A model generated the notes under the pieces. That model ran no database searches and was not told the DNA's origin. It worked only from the letters and a program-made list of their open reading frames with translations. From Gemmatimonadaceae bacterium (GTDB lineage: Bacteria > Gemmatimonadota > Gemmatimonadetes > Gemmatimonadales > Gemmatimonadaceae): DNA of 64,000 bases. Shown here piece after piece: positions 1 to 8,641 of this stretch. The DNA lies in contig JADLCY010000008.1 of assembly GCA_020846935.1 (NCBI GenBank), forward strand, positions 360,177 through 424,176, given 5' to 3'. The translations under genes and the position numbers were made by a program. Each line of letters starts with the position of its first letter. Position 1 is the first letter of the stretch.

Positions 1-1725
1 CAGCACCGAGCCAAACAACCACCAGCCAAAACGCGGCGGCACGACCGGCATCGGCGGTTCGACGCGTCGGTGATGCGACGCGCCCCGCCGACGGTGCGGA
101 CGGTGGGACTCGTCGGGCGGGATCAGGTCCGCAACAGCCCTGAGTGGCGCGACCGTCGCCGCATCGTATCCGCCACCGCCGTTGGAAGACGGTATGACGA
201 CGGGGTCGACCGCCGTCGGCGACTCGGGCGGCAACTCCGGCTCGTCGGTGGGTTCGCCAACGTGGCGTGTACGCGCGCGGAGCGCGATGTACGCACGTGG
301 AATGCGAGGGGCGTCGCCGGGCGTCGAAAATCGCGTCCGGGCGATGCGGCGCATTTCATAGGTAGGCGTGCGGCGCAGCGCGGGCGCCGGCTCCTGGATG
401 AGGGTCGTTTCCGCGGCCCCCAACGGCTGGGGTCCTGGTGTCGCCGCTGTGGGCGCAGTATCGGCTCCGGGCTCGACCGGCGAGGGCATCGTCACGAGGC
501 CACCGGGCGGCGCCACGCCCGCCACGACGTGTTCGCCCTCGGTGCGGGTGACGCCCGCCGTTGGCTCGCCCCCCCGGGCATCAGCTCGATGATCCGGTTG
601 ACCAATGGGCGTCGTGGCCCGGGTCGCGATGGGCACCCCCGTGGTGCTGCTCCCGCCCGGACTCCGCGCGGCAGGCATCGATCGATTGCGCGGTTGCGGT
701 GCGATCTCGCGATCCTGGCGAGGGGCGGGTTGCCCGGACTGGCTCACACTCGCGCCAGCGCCCGCCTCGGTTGGCCCGACGTGCGTTGGTGTGATCGCAA
801 TCCGTCTGCGCTCGGCGCGCGCCCGCACCGCCTCACGGAGTGGCGAAATTCCGCGCATGCCGGCGTCGGCCACCTCGCGCGCTGCTGGGGTTCGGCCGCT
901 GCTCGCGACGAATCGTGCGAGCGGGTGCACCAGCGAGATGGCGGGATCCGGATCGACGACCGGCAGCATCGAACGCGGCGGCTCGAGCGCGGCAACCTCC
1001 TCGCGGCTGCTCTGCACGTGGTGTACTTCGACCGAACCCGCGCAGGCGCAGCCGAGCGTTTGGGCAAGATCGAGCAGGGAGCGGGTGCCGGTGAGCAGGT
1101 GGTCGGCGATGTCGAGAGCGACATCGCGTCCCACCACCACGAACCTGGCCTCCAGGCCGCGCTCGGCGATCGCGCTCTCGGATGGAGCGCCACCCGGCAG
1201 CGACCAGTGTCGCCGTCGGTCAGGCGGTACCGTGGACTCGAACACCAGGGGCTGCTGCACAATCGAGATGCCACGCGCCTCCAGGAGCCGGAGCAGTTCC
1301 GATGGCGTCATGCGCGCGTCGAGCGCGTCGTCCTCGGCGCCGGGGCAGGCACCGAGATAGGTGAGCCGCATCGCGACCTCGGGCTGGAGGGCCCGCAAGT
1401 AGCGCGCGGTCGCCACCGGGGGCGCGACCGTCGACATCAGGTGCGGAACGATCTCGTGCCCAGCGGCGAGGAGCCGCTGCCTGACGAGCGGGCACGCGCA
1501 GAACACCGTCGCTCGCGCCCCGCGCTGCTCGAGTTGCCGGAGCGCATGCTCGGCGAGCAGCTCCTCACCCCAGCTCACCGGCACGACAAGATCCCACCCC
1601 GCGGCAAGAAGCGCATGCGTCAGCTGAATGGCCCGACCCGGCAAGGCTGCCAGAATCAGGTCATTCCCGACGATTGCGATCTCGTAGGGGCGATCCTGCG
1701 TACTCGAAGACGGACGTGCTGACAT
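1..1725 (-). CDS. Fe-hydrogenase C-terminal-domain-like protein with Pro-rich tail (3' truncated by window edge)
   Basis: The frame is open from an ATG at 1725 to the window edge (575 codons, no stop), so the C-terminus is missing. Residues ~10-200 follow the order of the [FeFe]-hydrogenase large-subunit C-terminal domain: a segment starting IAIVGNDLILAALPG, then FCACPLV, then HLMSTVAPPVATARYLRAL, then TYLGACPGAEDD followed by TPSELLRLLEARGI. The usual N-terminal ferredoxin cysteines are absent, and the position that normally reads GPC-x-x-K-K-x-E is degenerate, so H-cluster catalysis is unlikely; a sensory or regulatory role is inferred. After ~residue 300 the protein is Pro/Ala/Arg-rich low complexity. 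The last visible residues (RFGWWLFGSVL) look like the start of a membrane helix, suggesting a C-terminal anchor. The domain assignment is by eye from remembered family motifs. Confidence 0.7.
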   Translation of the reverse strand, partial: MSARPSSSTQDRPYEIAIVGNDLILAALPGRAIQLTHALLAAGWDLVVPVSWGEELLAEHALRQLEQRGARATVFCACPLVRQRLLAAGHEIVPHLMSTVAPPVATARYLRALQPEVAMRLTYLGACPGAEDDALDARMTPSELLRLLEARGISIVQQPLVFESTVPPDRRRHWSLPGGAPSESAIAERGLEARFVVVGRDVALDIADHLLTGTRSLLDLAQTLGCACAGSVEVHHVQSSREEVAALEPPRSMLPVVDPDPAISLVHPLARFVASSGRTPAAREVADAGMRGISPLREAVRARAERRRIAITPTHVGPTEAGAGASVSQSGQPAPRQDREIAPQPRNRSMPAARSPGGSSTTGVPIATRATTPIGQPDHRADARGGEPTAGVTRTEGEHVVAGVAPPGGLVTMPSPVEPGADTAPTAATPGPQPLGAAETTLIQEPAPALRRTPTYEMRRIARTRFSTPGDAPRIPRAYIALRARTRHVGEPTDEPELPPESPTAVDPVVIPSSNGGGGYDAATVAPLRAVADLIPPDESHRPHRRRGASHHRRVEPPMPVVPPRFGWWLFGSVL

Positions 1726-2572
1726 CCGGTGAGCAATGGGATAGCGGGCTCAGCCACAGTGAAGCAAGCCCGATACCAGCGACGCCCCAGCCTTCGGCAA
1801 ACGCCGTAAGTGGCTGAATGACAGCGCCTTGCGTACAGGGTTTACTGTGGGATCCTGCAGGAAGAACGTGCCGAGGAAGGCCTGACTCCGGCGCCCTGTC
1901 GCTACAGTGCCGAGCCGCGCCCCGAGTCCGGAGGGCGAGGTGCGGTGTCGTGCTTCAGGCGAGGTGGCGGCGAAGCGAGGCTGGGCGGAGGGAGGGAGAA
2001 GGAGGGGAGGGGGGAGTAGCCAGAAGGCTCGTCAGCATTGCGGCCCGGAACGCATCCGCCCCGAGGTCAGCGAGTTCTTGCGATACGCGCAGAACTCCGG
2101 GGTGAGCGCGAATTGCATCGCGGCTCGGATGTGATGCAGAGCACAGTTCGCACCACAAACGCTCGCAAAGCCGGCTCGGTCAAGGTCGCGGAACGCGATT
2201 CGTCAGATCGACCGGTGCGAACTGCGAGGCGGCCTCGCAGCGGCCGTGGCCCAACGCAAGGGCGGCAGTATCGGCAGGTCGGCGCGCGGACTTGAATACT
2301 CTGCTGGACAACGAGTTATGGTCGGATTGACAGGGTGTTCCATCCCTGAACAGCGCGATCTGACCGACAACGGTGATCGACGCCAACTCACGGCATCGTG
2401 GCACGTTGCAACGGTCAATCGGCGTCAGACGTCGACCTGTCAAGGAGTTGGACGCTGTTCAAGAGGGTGACGGGGGCACGGATCGTTCGTCTCTCGGCGG
2501 CAACCCAGGCGGACAGGACCGTGCCAGCAGATGCGGACGGACTGACCGCCAGCAACAGGCTCAGCCACCTCC
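1726..2572. other. Long intergenic region with a purine-rich tract
   Basis: No convincing gene was found on either strand. A strongly G/A-biased tract lies at ~1975-2020. Short open frames on the minus strand around 1955-2158 are low-complexity Ser/Pro/Leu and lack recognisable domains. The last ~95 bases (2480-2572) form the leader of the pilin-like gene at 2573. They contain GGCACGG (near 2485) and CCGTGCC (near 2520), which can close a stem around ~30 bases. No riboswitch class was recognised. Confidence 0.5.
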
Positions 2573-3148
2573 ATGTCCTTCTCCCGTTACCTCCGCCGCG
2601 CGATCGCGGCCCTGCTGGTTGTCAGTGCGTCGAACGCCAGCGCGCAGTCCGGTGTGCTCTCGGCGACGGCCACAGTGACCATCAACGCGACGAAGCTGCC
2701 ATCGCTCACGGTGTCGGTGACATCGGGTGGTACACAAACGCTGGCGTCCATCACGGACAATGCGGTGAACAACTTTGCGTCGCCGGTCAACATCACGACG
2801 GCGTGGGACATCAATCCGTCGGCGGCAGCGGTCGTCCTCGTGGGCTACTTCGGGACGCCGGCGCAGGCGCTCGCCAACGGCCCGAACTACATCGCCTCGA
2901 GCCTGGTACGCGGGCGACTCGGCGTCGCGGGTCCGTTCAACGCCTTTACCGGCGGCGTCGTCACCGGTGGCTCATCGACGGTCGGCGTGGCCGGTGGCAC
3001 GCTCTCGCTCTTTTCGCAGAACATCAGTGGCGCGAACCGGCGATCGAGTCGCTCGGACGCGCTCTACCTGCAGCTCAACCTGGTGGGCCAGACCACGGTT
3101 CCCGGGACGTACACCGGCACGCTGAACCTGCGTGCCATCACGCAGTAA
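2573..3148 (+). CDS. Exported pilin-like structural protein 1
   Basis: The 191-residue protein has an Arg-containing N-terminus, a hydrophobic core and a likely signal-peptidase site after NASAQ. The mature part is Ser/Thr/Val/Gly-rich, predicted all-beta, with few charges and no cysteine pair. It ends in PGTYTGTLNLRAITQ, a terminal strand pattern seen in fimbrial and spore-coat-U-like subunits. It is 36 bases upstream of a close paralogue at 3185, sharing blocks such as TDNAVNNFA and NITTAWDINPSA. A PapD-like chaperone follows the pair. A structural subunit of a surface fibre is inferred; I did not recognise a named family. Confidence 0.75.
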   Translation: MSFSRYLRRAIAALLVVSASNASAQSGVLSATATVTINATKLPSLTVSVTSGGTQTLASITDNAVNNFASPVNITTAWDINPSAAAVVLVGYFGTPAQALANGPNYIASSLVRGRLGVAGPFNAFTGGVVTGGSSTVGVAGGTLSLFSQNISGANRRSSRSDALYLQLNLVGQTTVPGTYTGTLNLRAITQ

Positions 3149-3184
3149 CTCGCCATCACCAAACCCTTTTCGAGGATCTTCGTC

Positions 3185-3757
3185 ATGCCTTCCGTTCGCG
3201 CGCTCGGTACTGCCCTCATCGCCATCACCCTCGCCTCTGGTGCGGCATCGGCGCAATCGGGCCTGCTCTCGACCAACCAGACCGTGGCCATCAACGCCTC
3301 CAAGGCGGCCTCGCTCACGGTGACGATCAACTCCGGCGCCACGCAGACGCTGGCCGCGCTCACGGACAACGCCGTGAACAACTTCGCCACGCCGGTGAAC
3401 ATCACCACCGCCTGGGACATCAATCCGTCGGCTTCGGCGGTGGTCCTCGTCGGGTACTTCTCGACGCCCTCGCAGGCGCTGGCGAACGGCACGAACTACA
3501 TCACGTCGAGCCTCATGCGTGGTCGCGTGGGTGTGGCCGGTCCGTTCAACCCGTTCACGGGTGGTGTGGTGACCGGTGGTTCCTCGACGGTCGGCGTGGC
3601 CGGCGGCACGCTGCAGCTCTTTTCGCAGGCCATCACCGGCGTCAACCGCAACTCGAACCGGACGGACGATCTCTACCTGCAGATCGACCTCACGGGCCAG
3701 AGTGCGGTGCCGGGTACGTACACCGGCACGCTGAACCTCCGCGCGATCACGCAGTAA
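3185..3757 (+). CDS. Exported pilin-like structural protein 2 (paralogue of 2573-3148)
   Basis: The 190-residue protein has a signal peptide ending ASAAQSG-like and the same all-beta, Gly/Thr-rich layout as the preceding protein. Identity is highest in the middle (TDNAVNNFATPVNITTAWD, then VVLVGYF) and at the C-terminus (VPGTYTGTLNLRAITQ). The N-terminal signal and the short region after it differ, as expected for tandem duplication followed by drift. It precedes the chaperone gene by only 5 bases, so the genes are very probably co-transcribed. Role inferred: major or minor fibre subunit. Confidence 0.75.
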   Translation: MPSVRALGTALIAITLASGAASAQSGLLSTNQTVAINASKAASLTVTINSGATQTLAALTDNAVNNFATPVNITTAWDINPSASAVVLVGYFSTPSQALANGTNYITSSLMRGRVGVAGPFNPFTGGVVTGGSSTVGVAGGTLQLFSQAITGVNRNSNRTDDLYLQIDLTGQSAVPGTYTGTLNLRAITQ

Positions 3758-3762
3758 CCCGC

Positions 3763-4476
3763 ATGCGTCGCGAGGGATTCCTGTGCCTCGCCGCCGCGAC
3801 CTTCCTGGTCGCGGCGGCGTCGCCGTGTGAGGCGCAGACCGTGCGCCCTGCGGTGATCGAGTATGCGGGTCAGGGCCGTGGCAGCTTTGATCTGGTCAAC
3901 GAGACGCTCTTTCCGATGACCGTCGTGCTCGAACCGCGAGGGTTTGCGGTGAGCGAGAAGGGAGAACTCTCGGACGTGCCCTTCGACAGTGCGAACATCG
4001 AGCTCAAGCTGTCGGCGATGAGCTTTCGCATTCCGCCGCTGGCATCGTATACCGTTCGCTACGAGGCGCGCGCCCGGCAGCTGCCGGCGTGGTTCATGGT
4101 CCTTGGCGCCATGACCGGCGCGCGCACGAGCGCGGGTCTCAATGTGCGGATCGAGCTGCCGCACGTGGTCTACCTGCTCCAGAAGGAGCCGCTCGAAAAG
4201 GCGGCGGTCTCCGTGCGCTCGTTCGTGTTCGACACCACCACCCATACGGCGGTCGTCGAGCTGGAGAACACCAGCAACTCGTTAGGGCGTGTGATGGCGT
4301 CGGAGCTGAGCGCCGGCGGGAAGCAGGGCACGCCGTTCGGCGGGTTTCCGCTCTTTCCCCAGAGTCGCCGCCGCGTGGAAGTGCCATGGACCGGTGAGAC
4401 CGAACCCGATCACGTGATGCTTCGCTTCAAGGGGTTCAGCGTGGAGGAGCGGCGACGTCCCGCCGGAGCACCATGA
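3763..4476 (+). CDS. PapD-like periplasmic assembly chaperone
   Basis: The start is set at the ATG at 3763, directly after the pilin-like gene. The frame is open far upstream, but that part lies antiparallel in meaning to the two pilin genes and is not used. The 237-residue product has a signal peptide (cleavage after CEAQ). It then has an immunoglobulin-like beta pattern: VRPAVIEYAGQGRGSFDLVN, a MTVVLEPRGF strand and IPPLASYTVRYEARA. This is the strand order of the N-terminal PapD/CsuC-type domain, with Pro/Arg residues near the expected donor strand. A second beta region follows (VVELENTSNSLG). Context between subunits and a barrel supports a chaperone. The family match is by eye and sequence identity to classical PapD is likely low. 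Confidence 0.65.
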   Translation: MRREGFLCLAAATFLVAAASPCEAQTVRPAVIEYAGQGRGSFDLVNETLFPMTVVLEPRGFAVSEKGELSDVPFDSANIELKLSAMSFRIPPLASYTVRYEARARQLPAWFMVLGAMTGARTSAGLNVRIELPHVVYLLQKEPLEKAAVSVRSFVFDTTTHTAVVELENTSNSLGRVMASELSAGGKQGTPFGGFPLFPQSRRRVEVPWTGETEPDHVMLRFKGFSVEERRRPAGAP

Positions 4477-4513
4477 CCCCGCGTCGCTCCACGGCTCCGG
4501 TACGCGGCCCCCG

Positions 4514-5164
4514 ATGACGCCGCGCCGGGCGCATGCAACGAAACGATGGCCCGCCGCGAGGTGGGCCGTTCGTGCGCTCGGGCTGCTCGTGTCGCTTGCT
4601 GTCGTGCCACGGGACTCCGCGGCTCAGGTCGCGAGTATCGCCTCGTCGGCGCCGATCCTCTCCGGCGTGGCCGCATGGAACGTCAGCACGGCGGACACGA
4701 GTCGATCCGGCCCCAACTGGCTTTCGATCATCGTGACCTCGGGCGCCGCTCAGACCATGCCCGCGATCCTCGACAACAGCATCAATCCGTTTCCGATGCC
4801 GGTGTCGATCACCACGCAGTGGAACCTGGTGAGCCTCGTCACGCTCATCGACGTCGTGGGATACTTCGCCGCGCCCTCGTCGGCACTCGTGAACGGCGGC
4901 GCCGCCATTCCGTCATCGCGCGTCGAGGGGCGTATGGTGTCCGGGCGCGTGCCCACGTTCACCGCGTTCACGCAGGCCCCGGTGTTCGGGAGCGGGTCCG
5001 CTGGCGGCACGCTGCACCTCGTGCGGCAACCGGTGATCCTGGGCTGGAACAACCGCTCACAACGCACGGATCAACTGGACCTGCGCCTCAACCTCGCGGG
5101 TGCACCGGCGCTGGTGCCGGGGACCTACACCGGGACGCTCACCCTGCGGGCGGTCGCCTACTGA
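4514..5164 (+). CDS. Exported pilin-like protein 3 (divergent)
   Basis: The 216-residue protein has a long, twin-Arg-rich N-terminal signal (hydrophobic ALGLLVSLAVV, cleavage near DSAAQ). The mature part carries the same skeleton as the two earlier subunits: AILDNSINPFPMPVSITTQWN aligns with TDNAVNN...VNITTAWD, then VVGYFAAPSSALVNG, and the end is PGTYTGTLTLRAVAY. It is much more diverged than the first pair and has extra sequence after the signal, so it could be an adaptor or tip subunit. Its stop overlaps the start of the barrel gene by one base (TGATG), implying translational coupling. Confidence 0.7.
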   Translation: MTPRRAHATKRWPAARWAVRALGLLVSLAVVPRDSAAQVASIASSAPILSGVAAWNVSTADTSRSGPNWLSIIVTSGAAQTMPAILDNSINPFPMPVSITTQWNLVSLVTLIDVVGYFAAPSSALVNGGAAIPSSRVEGRMVSGRVPTFTAFTQAPVFGSGSAGGTLHLVRQPVILGWNNRSQRTDQLDLRLNLAGAPALVPGTYTGTLTLRAVAY

Positions 5165-6768
5165 TGCGCCGCATCCTGCTGGCTCTCACCGTCGCCGCCA
5201 CCCCGACGCTCGCGCGATCGCAGGTGTTTCAGGTGCAGGGCGGTGGTTCGTCGCTGTTTGCCGGATACGGCGGGATGCTCAACGTCTGGGGGAACGGCTA
5301 CGAAGCTTCGCTCGGCGTCGGCTACCTCGACGGCCTCCGGATCGGCGTCGCCGGTCGACGACTGATCGGTGGGCGCGACACGCTGCGTGCCGGGAATGAC
5401 CTGCTGCCGTTCACCTTTGACACCGACGTGTTCGGCACCGGCGGATCGTTGTTCGCGCAGGGACTGTCGATCCAGAGGCGTCGCGGGCGCACGCAGAGCT
5501 GGATCTTTGCTGGTGCCAGCGCCAATGCGCTTGCCGCGCCCTACTTCGGTGCGCAGCGCGCCGTGCGCGCCATGGGATGGGCGCGTGTCCGACATGATGT
5601 CTCTCGCGCGCTGAGCGTGAGCGGTCACGCCGTCCTCACCGATCGGCAGAGTCTGTTTGGCTCAGCGCGCTGGCGGCCCGTCCACGGGGTCGACGGCAGC
5701 ATGACGTTAGGTGTCGGCAGCAACGCGCCCTATGCCGCGCTGGGACTCGACGTCGCGCGCGAACGGCTCGACGTACGGGCGGCTCTCGTGGGCATGGGCG
5801 CGGGATTCCGCCGCGCGTCGGGGCCCATGCCGCTCCAGACCGAGCTCGAACATGCCAACGCCCTCGTGACCTGGAAGCCTGCCGATGGCTGGGCCGTCGG
5901 TGTGGGACGCCAGCACTTTCGGCAGGACTCGAGCTTTGCCGCGCTGCCCCAGCGCGCATCACTCACACAACTCACCACGACCGGTCGCTTCGCAGGCGTC
6001 GCCTTCTCGGGTGGCTGGTTGCGCTCGGAAGCGGATCGCCGATCCAACCTGTCGTCGTATTTCACGGCGCGCCGTCAGCTGACCGGCTGGCTCCAGGGCG
6101 AAACATACCTGCTGCGCGTTTGGGAACCCCGGCCGGCCCGCAGCACCACCCCGGTGCTGCTCCTCAGGGAGACGCTGAGTCCGCGACTCTCACTGCTGCA
6201 GGTGATCACGCACGAAAGGGGGCGCAGCAATATCTCGTTTGGCGGGACGCTCGCGTCGGGACTCAACACCATCGGCCTCGACTACCAGCTGGCGCACTCG
6301 CCATACCTCACGGGCGACCCCTTCGTGCACTCCATGGGTGTGAATGCCCGAGTGCATGTTCGAGGCGTGAGCCTGGCGCTCTCGAGCTTCGTGACGCCCG
6401 ACGGTCGCGTCCACTACTCGGCGCAGGGCAACACGTTTCTGTACCGCGGCATGGACGGCGGGCCGGCGGCGCCGAGCGGCGGACGCATTGATGCGTTCGT
6501 AGCGAGTGGCCGCGTCGTGGACACGACCGGAGCGCCCATCGAAGGCGCCGCGCTCGAGGTCGGGAGCGACGTCGTCTACACCGATTCCCAGGGACGCTTC
6601 TTCGTGCGCCAACCCACCGGGCGCGACCTCACCCTCCGTGTTCTGCTCGACGACTTCCTTGCCCCGGGGAAGTTCGAAGTCGTATCCGCACCGGCCGCGC
6701 TGCGTCCCTCGAAGGACGGCCGCGCGACCCCCGCGCTCATCGTGGTGCGGAAGGTGGTGGGACGCTGA
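5164..6768 (+). CDS. Outer-membrane beta-barrel with C-terminal carboxypeptidase-regulatory-like domain (usher-like candidate)
   Basis: The 534-residue protein has a signal peptide (TLARSQ). Residues ~25-430 show repeated amphipathic strands separated by short turns (for example GNGYEASLGVGYLDGLRIGV), typical of an outer-membrane barrel. Residues ~440-530 form a small beta-sandwich resembling the carboxypeptidase regulatory-like/CNA-B fold, with GRVVDTTGAPIEGAALEVG and DSQGRFFVRQPTG. The order subunit-chaperone-subunit-barrel suggests an usher-like secretion pore. The protein is much shorter than classical FimD (about 800 residues), and I see no plug domain. Its end overlaps the converging gene at 6737 by 32 bases. 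Confidence 0.65.
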   Translation: MRRILLALTVAATPTLARSQVFQVQGGGSSLFAGYGGMLNVWGNGYEASLGVGYLDGLRIGVAGRRLIGGRDTLRAGNDLLPFTFDTDVFGTGGSLFAQGLSIQRRRGRTQSWIFAGASANALAAPYFGAQRAVRAMGWARVRHDVSRALSVSGHAVLTDRQSLFGSARWRPVHGVDGSMTLGVGSNAPYAALGLDVARERLDVRAALVGMGAGFRRASGPMPLQTELEHANALVTWKPADGWAVGVGRQHFRQDSSFAALPQRASLTQLTTTGRFAGVAFSGGWLRSEADRRSNLSSYFTARRQLTGWLQGETYLLRVWEPRPARSTTPVLLLRETLSPRLSLLQVITHERGRSNISFGGTLASGLNTIGLDYQLAHSPYLTGDPFVHSMGVNARVHVRGVSLALSSFVTPDGRVHYSAQGNTFLYRGMDGGPAAPSGGRIDAFVASGRVVDTTGAPIEGAALEVGSDVVYTDSQGRFFVRQPTGRDLTLRVLLDDFLAPGKFEVVSAPAALRPSKDGRATPALIVVRKVVGR

Positions 6769-7291
6769 GTGCATCGGCGGCAACTCGCACCACCGTGACA
6801 CGACTCACGCCGGTGAGTGCATCGACGCCGTGGACCTCGACGCGCCAGACGGTGCGTGAGAGCGCATCGGGAGTCGCCGTGACGGCCCGGAAACGCAGCG
6901 GCGCATCGTCGACTTCTGCCCAGACGACGGGATCCACGCGCGTCAGGCGACCCGTTCGATCCCGCACGTAGAGCGGCTCCTCGGATACAGCGTCCGCCAG
7001 CCGAACCCTGATCGAGGAGACCTCCCCGGGCCAGACGGCCGCAAGCTCGATGTCGCGGACGGTCCGGACCGCTGGCACCTCGCGAACGGCTATCAGAGAA
7101 ACACTCGCCGCTGCCGAACGCAGCCCTTGGGCGCCCGCACCGCGCGCCAGGAGCAGTAGGGCAAGCAACAGTGCTGCGGCAAGCAACCAGTGCCATCGAG
7201 GGTCCGCGGCCGCGCGCAGGCGACCCGGGCGACGGCGGGCCTTGGCGTCCGGTCGCCGCCGTTGGCGGGGCATGGGAGAGTTCCAGTCCAT
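6737..7291 (-). CDS. Exported hypothetical protein converging on the fibre cluster
   Basis: The start is at the ATG at 7291; a second ATG lies six codons in. The ~184-residue product begins with a basic stretch and then a strong hydrophobic helix (WHWLLAAALLLALLLLARG), a signal anchor or uncleaved signal. The remainder is beta-rich with DIELAAVWPGEVSSIRVRLA and a Ser/Pro tail. I do not recognise the family. The stop lies inside the barrel gene on the other strand. Its secreted, beta-rich nature next to the fibre cluster makes an associated role possible, but that is context only. Confidence 0.55.
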   Translation of the reverse strand: MDWNSPMPRQRRRPDAKARRRPGRLRAAADPRWHWLLAAALLLALLLLARGAGAQGLRSAAASVSLIAVREVPAVRTVRDIELAAVWPGEVSSIRVRLADAVSEEPLYVRDRTGRLTRVDPVVWAEVDDAPLRFRAVTATPDALSRTVWRVEVHGVDALTGVSRVTVVRVAADALSVPPPSAPR

Positions 7292-7501
7292 GGCAGCCAG
7301 TGTCGTCACCGCACCCCTCCAGACTTCAGCGGACGCGAGAGTTTGGCGCCGAGAATCGTTCCGCGGGAGGCCCCGACCGTCTCGCATCAGCCCGCCCTCG
7401 GGGTCGATTCTCCCCGGGCCGCCCCGGTAGATTCCCCGTCCCCCGTCGCCCGCCCCATTTCCGGGAAGGGCTGCGGCGTTCCGGACCTCGTGGAGTGTGC
7501 A

Positions 7502-8260
7502 ATGCCAGCCTTTGGAAGTTGGGCCAGCGATTGGTGGAAACCCCTCCTGTTCATCGTCGTCGCCGGCCACATCACGAACTCGTGCGTGACCTTGTTCCTG
7601 CATCGCGCGCAAACCCATCGCGCGGTGACGCTGCACGGGATCGCGGCCATCCCGATGCGCTTCTGGCTCTGGCTCACGACGGCGATCGTGACCAAGGAGT
7701 GGGTGGCGTGCCATCGTAAGCATCACGCGTTCGCTGACCGCGAGGGCGATCCCCACTCCCCGCTGATCGAGGGGCTGCGGAACATCGTGCTCAAGGGTGC
7801 GTTCTATTATCGCCGAGCGGTGCGGCAGCCGGGCATGCTCGAGAAGTACGGAAAAGGCACGCCCACCGATATCCTCGAGCGCGTCTTGTTCACGCCACTC
7901 AATTGGCTCGGGATCGTGCTCATGCTCGCGGTCGACGTCTACCTGTTTGGCCTGTTCATCGGTGCCATCGTGTGGACCGTCCAGATGCTGTGGATTCCGT
8001 TCTGGGCCGCGGGCATCGTGAACGGCGTTGGGCATGCCATCGGCTACCGCAACTTCGAGGTGAAGGACGAAAGCCGGAACATTTCGCCGGTCGCGATCTG
8101 GCTCGGCGGAGAAGAGCTGCACAACAATCATCACGCTGACCCGCACTCCGCCCGCTTCTCGCAGAAGTGGTACGAGTTCGATGTGGGTTGGCTGTACCTC
8201 CGGCTCCTTTCGCTCGTGGGGCTGGCCAGGATCCAGTACGCGCGCACGGGTCACGACTGA
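7502..8260 (+). CDS. Acyl-CoA/fatty-acid desaturase (membrane di-iron, three His boxes)
   Basis: The ATG at 7502 is the first start that gives a sensible membrane protein; upstream frame is low-complexity. The 252-residue product has hydrophobic segments at ~10-30, ~50-65 and ~140-180. It carries the full desaturase histidine set: HRAQTH (~35), HRKHH (~70), GHAIGY (~178) and HNNHH (~206). These ligate the di-iron centre that introduces a double bond into a saturated acyl chain (stearoyl-CoA 9-desaturase/DesC class). It probably adjusts membrane fluidity. It stands alone; a YggX-like gene follows by ~100 bases. Confidence 0.92.
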   Translation: MPAFGSWASDWWKPLLFIVVAGHITNSCVTLFLHRAQTHRAVTLHGIAAIPMRFWLWLTTAIVTKEWVACHRKHHAFADREGDPHSPLIEGLRNIVLKGAFYYRRAVRQPGMLEKYGKGTPTDILERVLFTPLNWLGIVLMLAVDVYLFGLFIGAIVWTVQMLWIPFWAAGIVNGVGHAIGYRNFEVKDESRNISPVAIWLGGEELHNNHHADPHSARFSQKWYEFDVGWLYLRLLSLVGLARIQYARTGHD

Positions 8261-8357
8261 CCGGCGCCCTGACCGTTCATCGCGGCGACCACCCTCACGC
8301 GACCGGCGCGAGTTCGCGGTGGTCGCCGCGTGTGCTTTCTCTTCCGGAGTCCTCACC

Positions 8358-8636
8358 ATGAGTGACGTCACCTGCGGCCGTTGCGGCCAATCCCGGGCGG
8401 GGTTCGAACGCCCGCCTTTTCCTGGCGCCATTGGCCAGCGCATCGTCGCCGAAGTGTGCCAGACCTGCTGGGGCGACTGGCTCAAGCAGCAGACCATGCT
8501 GATCAACCACTACGGGTTGCAGGTGATGGAACCCCAGGCGCGCAGCTTCCTCACCCGCAACATGCAGGCGTTCCTGTTCAAGTCGGGCGATGGGGAGGAT
8601 GTGGACACCACAAAGAAGGGAACCATCAACTGGTGA
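8358..8636 (+). CDS. YggX-like Fe(II)-trafficking/oxidative-protection protein with four-Cys N-half
   Basis: The start is ATG at 8358. The 92-residue product matches the YggX layout: GFERPPFPGAIGQRI, WGDWLKQQTMLIN and an LTRNMQAFLF C-terminal helix. YggX protects Fe-S enzymes during oxidative stress and is linked to iron handling. Unusually, two CxxC pairs are present (C6/C9 and C34/C37), whereas canonical YggX has a single conserved N-terminal Cys. This suggests a bound Zn or Fe site. The downstream GH3 gene starts 5 bases after the stop, or overlaps it if the in-frame GTG at 8633 is used. Confidence 0.85.
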   Translation: MSDVTCGRCGQSRAGFERPPFPGAIGQRIVAEVCQTCWGDWLKQQTMLINHYGLQVMEPQARSFLTRNMQAFLFKSGDGEDVDTTKKGTINW

Positions 8637-8641
8637 GTCGC

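Noticed and set aside
70..1722. Long plus-strand open frame of ~550 residues
   Set aside because: It is opposite the hydrogenase-like gene, which has motif order and normal composition. The plus frame is Arg-rich with no recognisable motif.
2480..2572. Riboswitch in the pilin leader
   Set aside because: The GGCACGG/CCGTGCC stem is suggestive, but no known aptamer core could be matched.
2398..3762. N-terminal extension of the chaperone frame
   Set aside because: It runs through both pilin-like genes in another frame with repetitive His/Arg-rich text. The signal peptide at 3763 defines the start.
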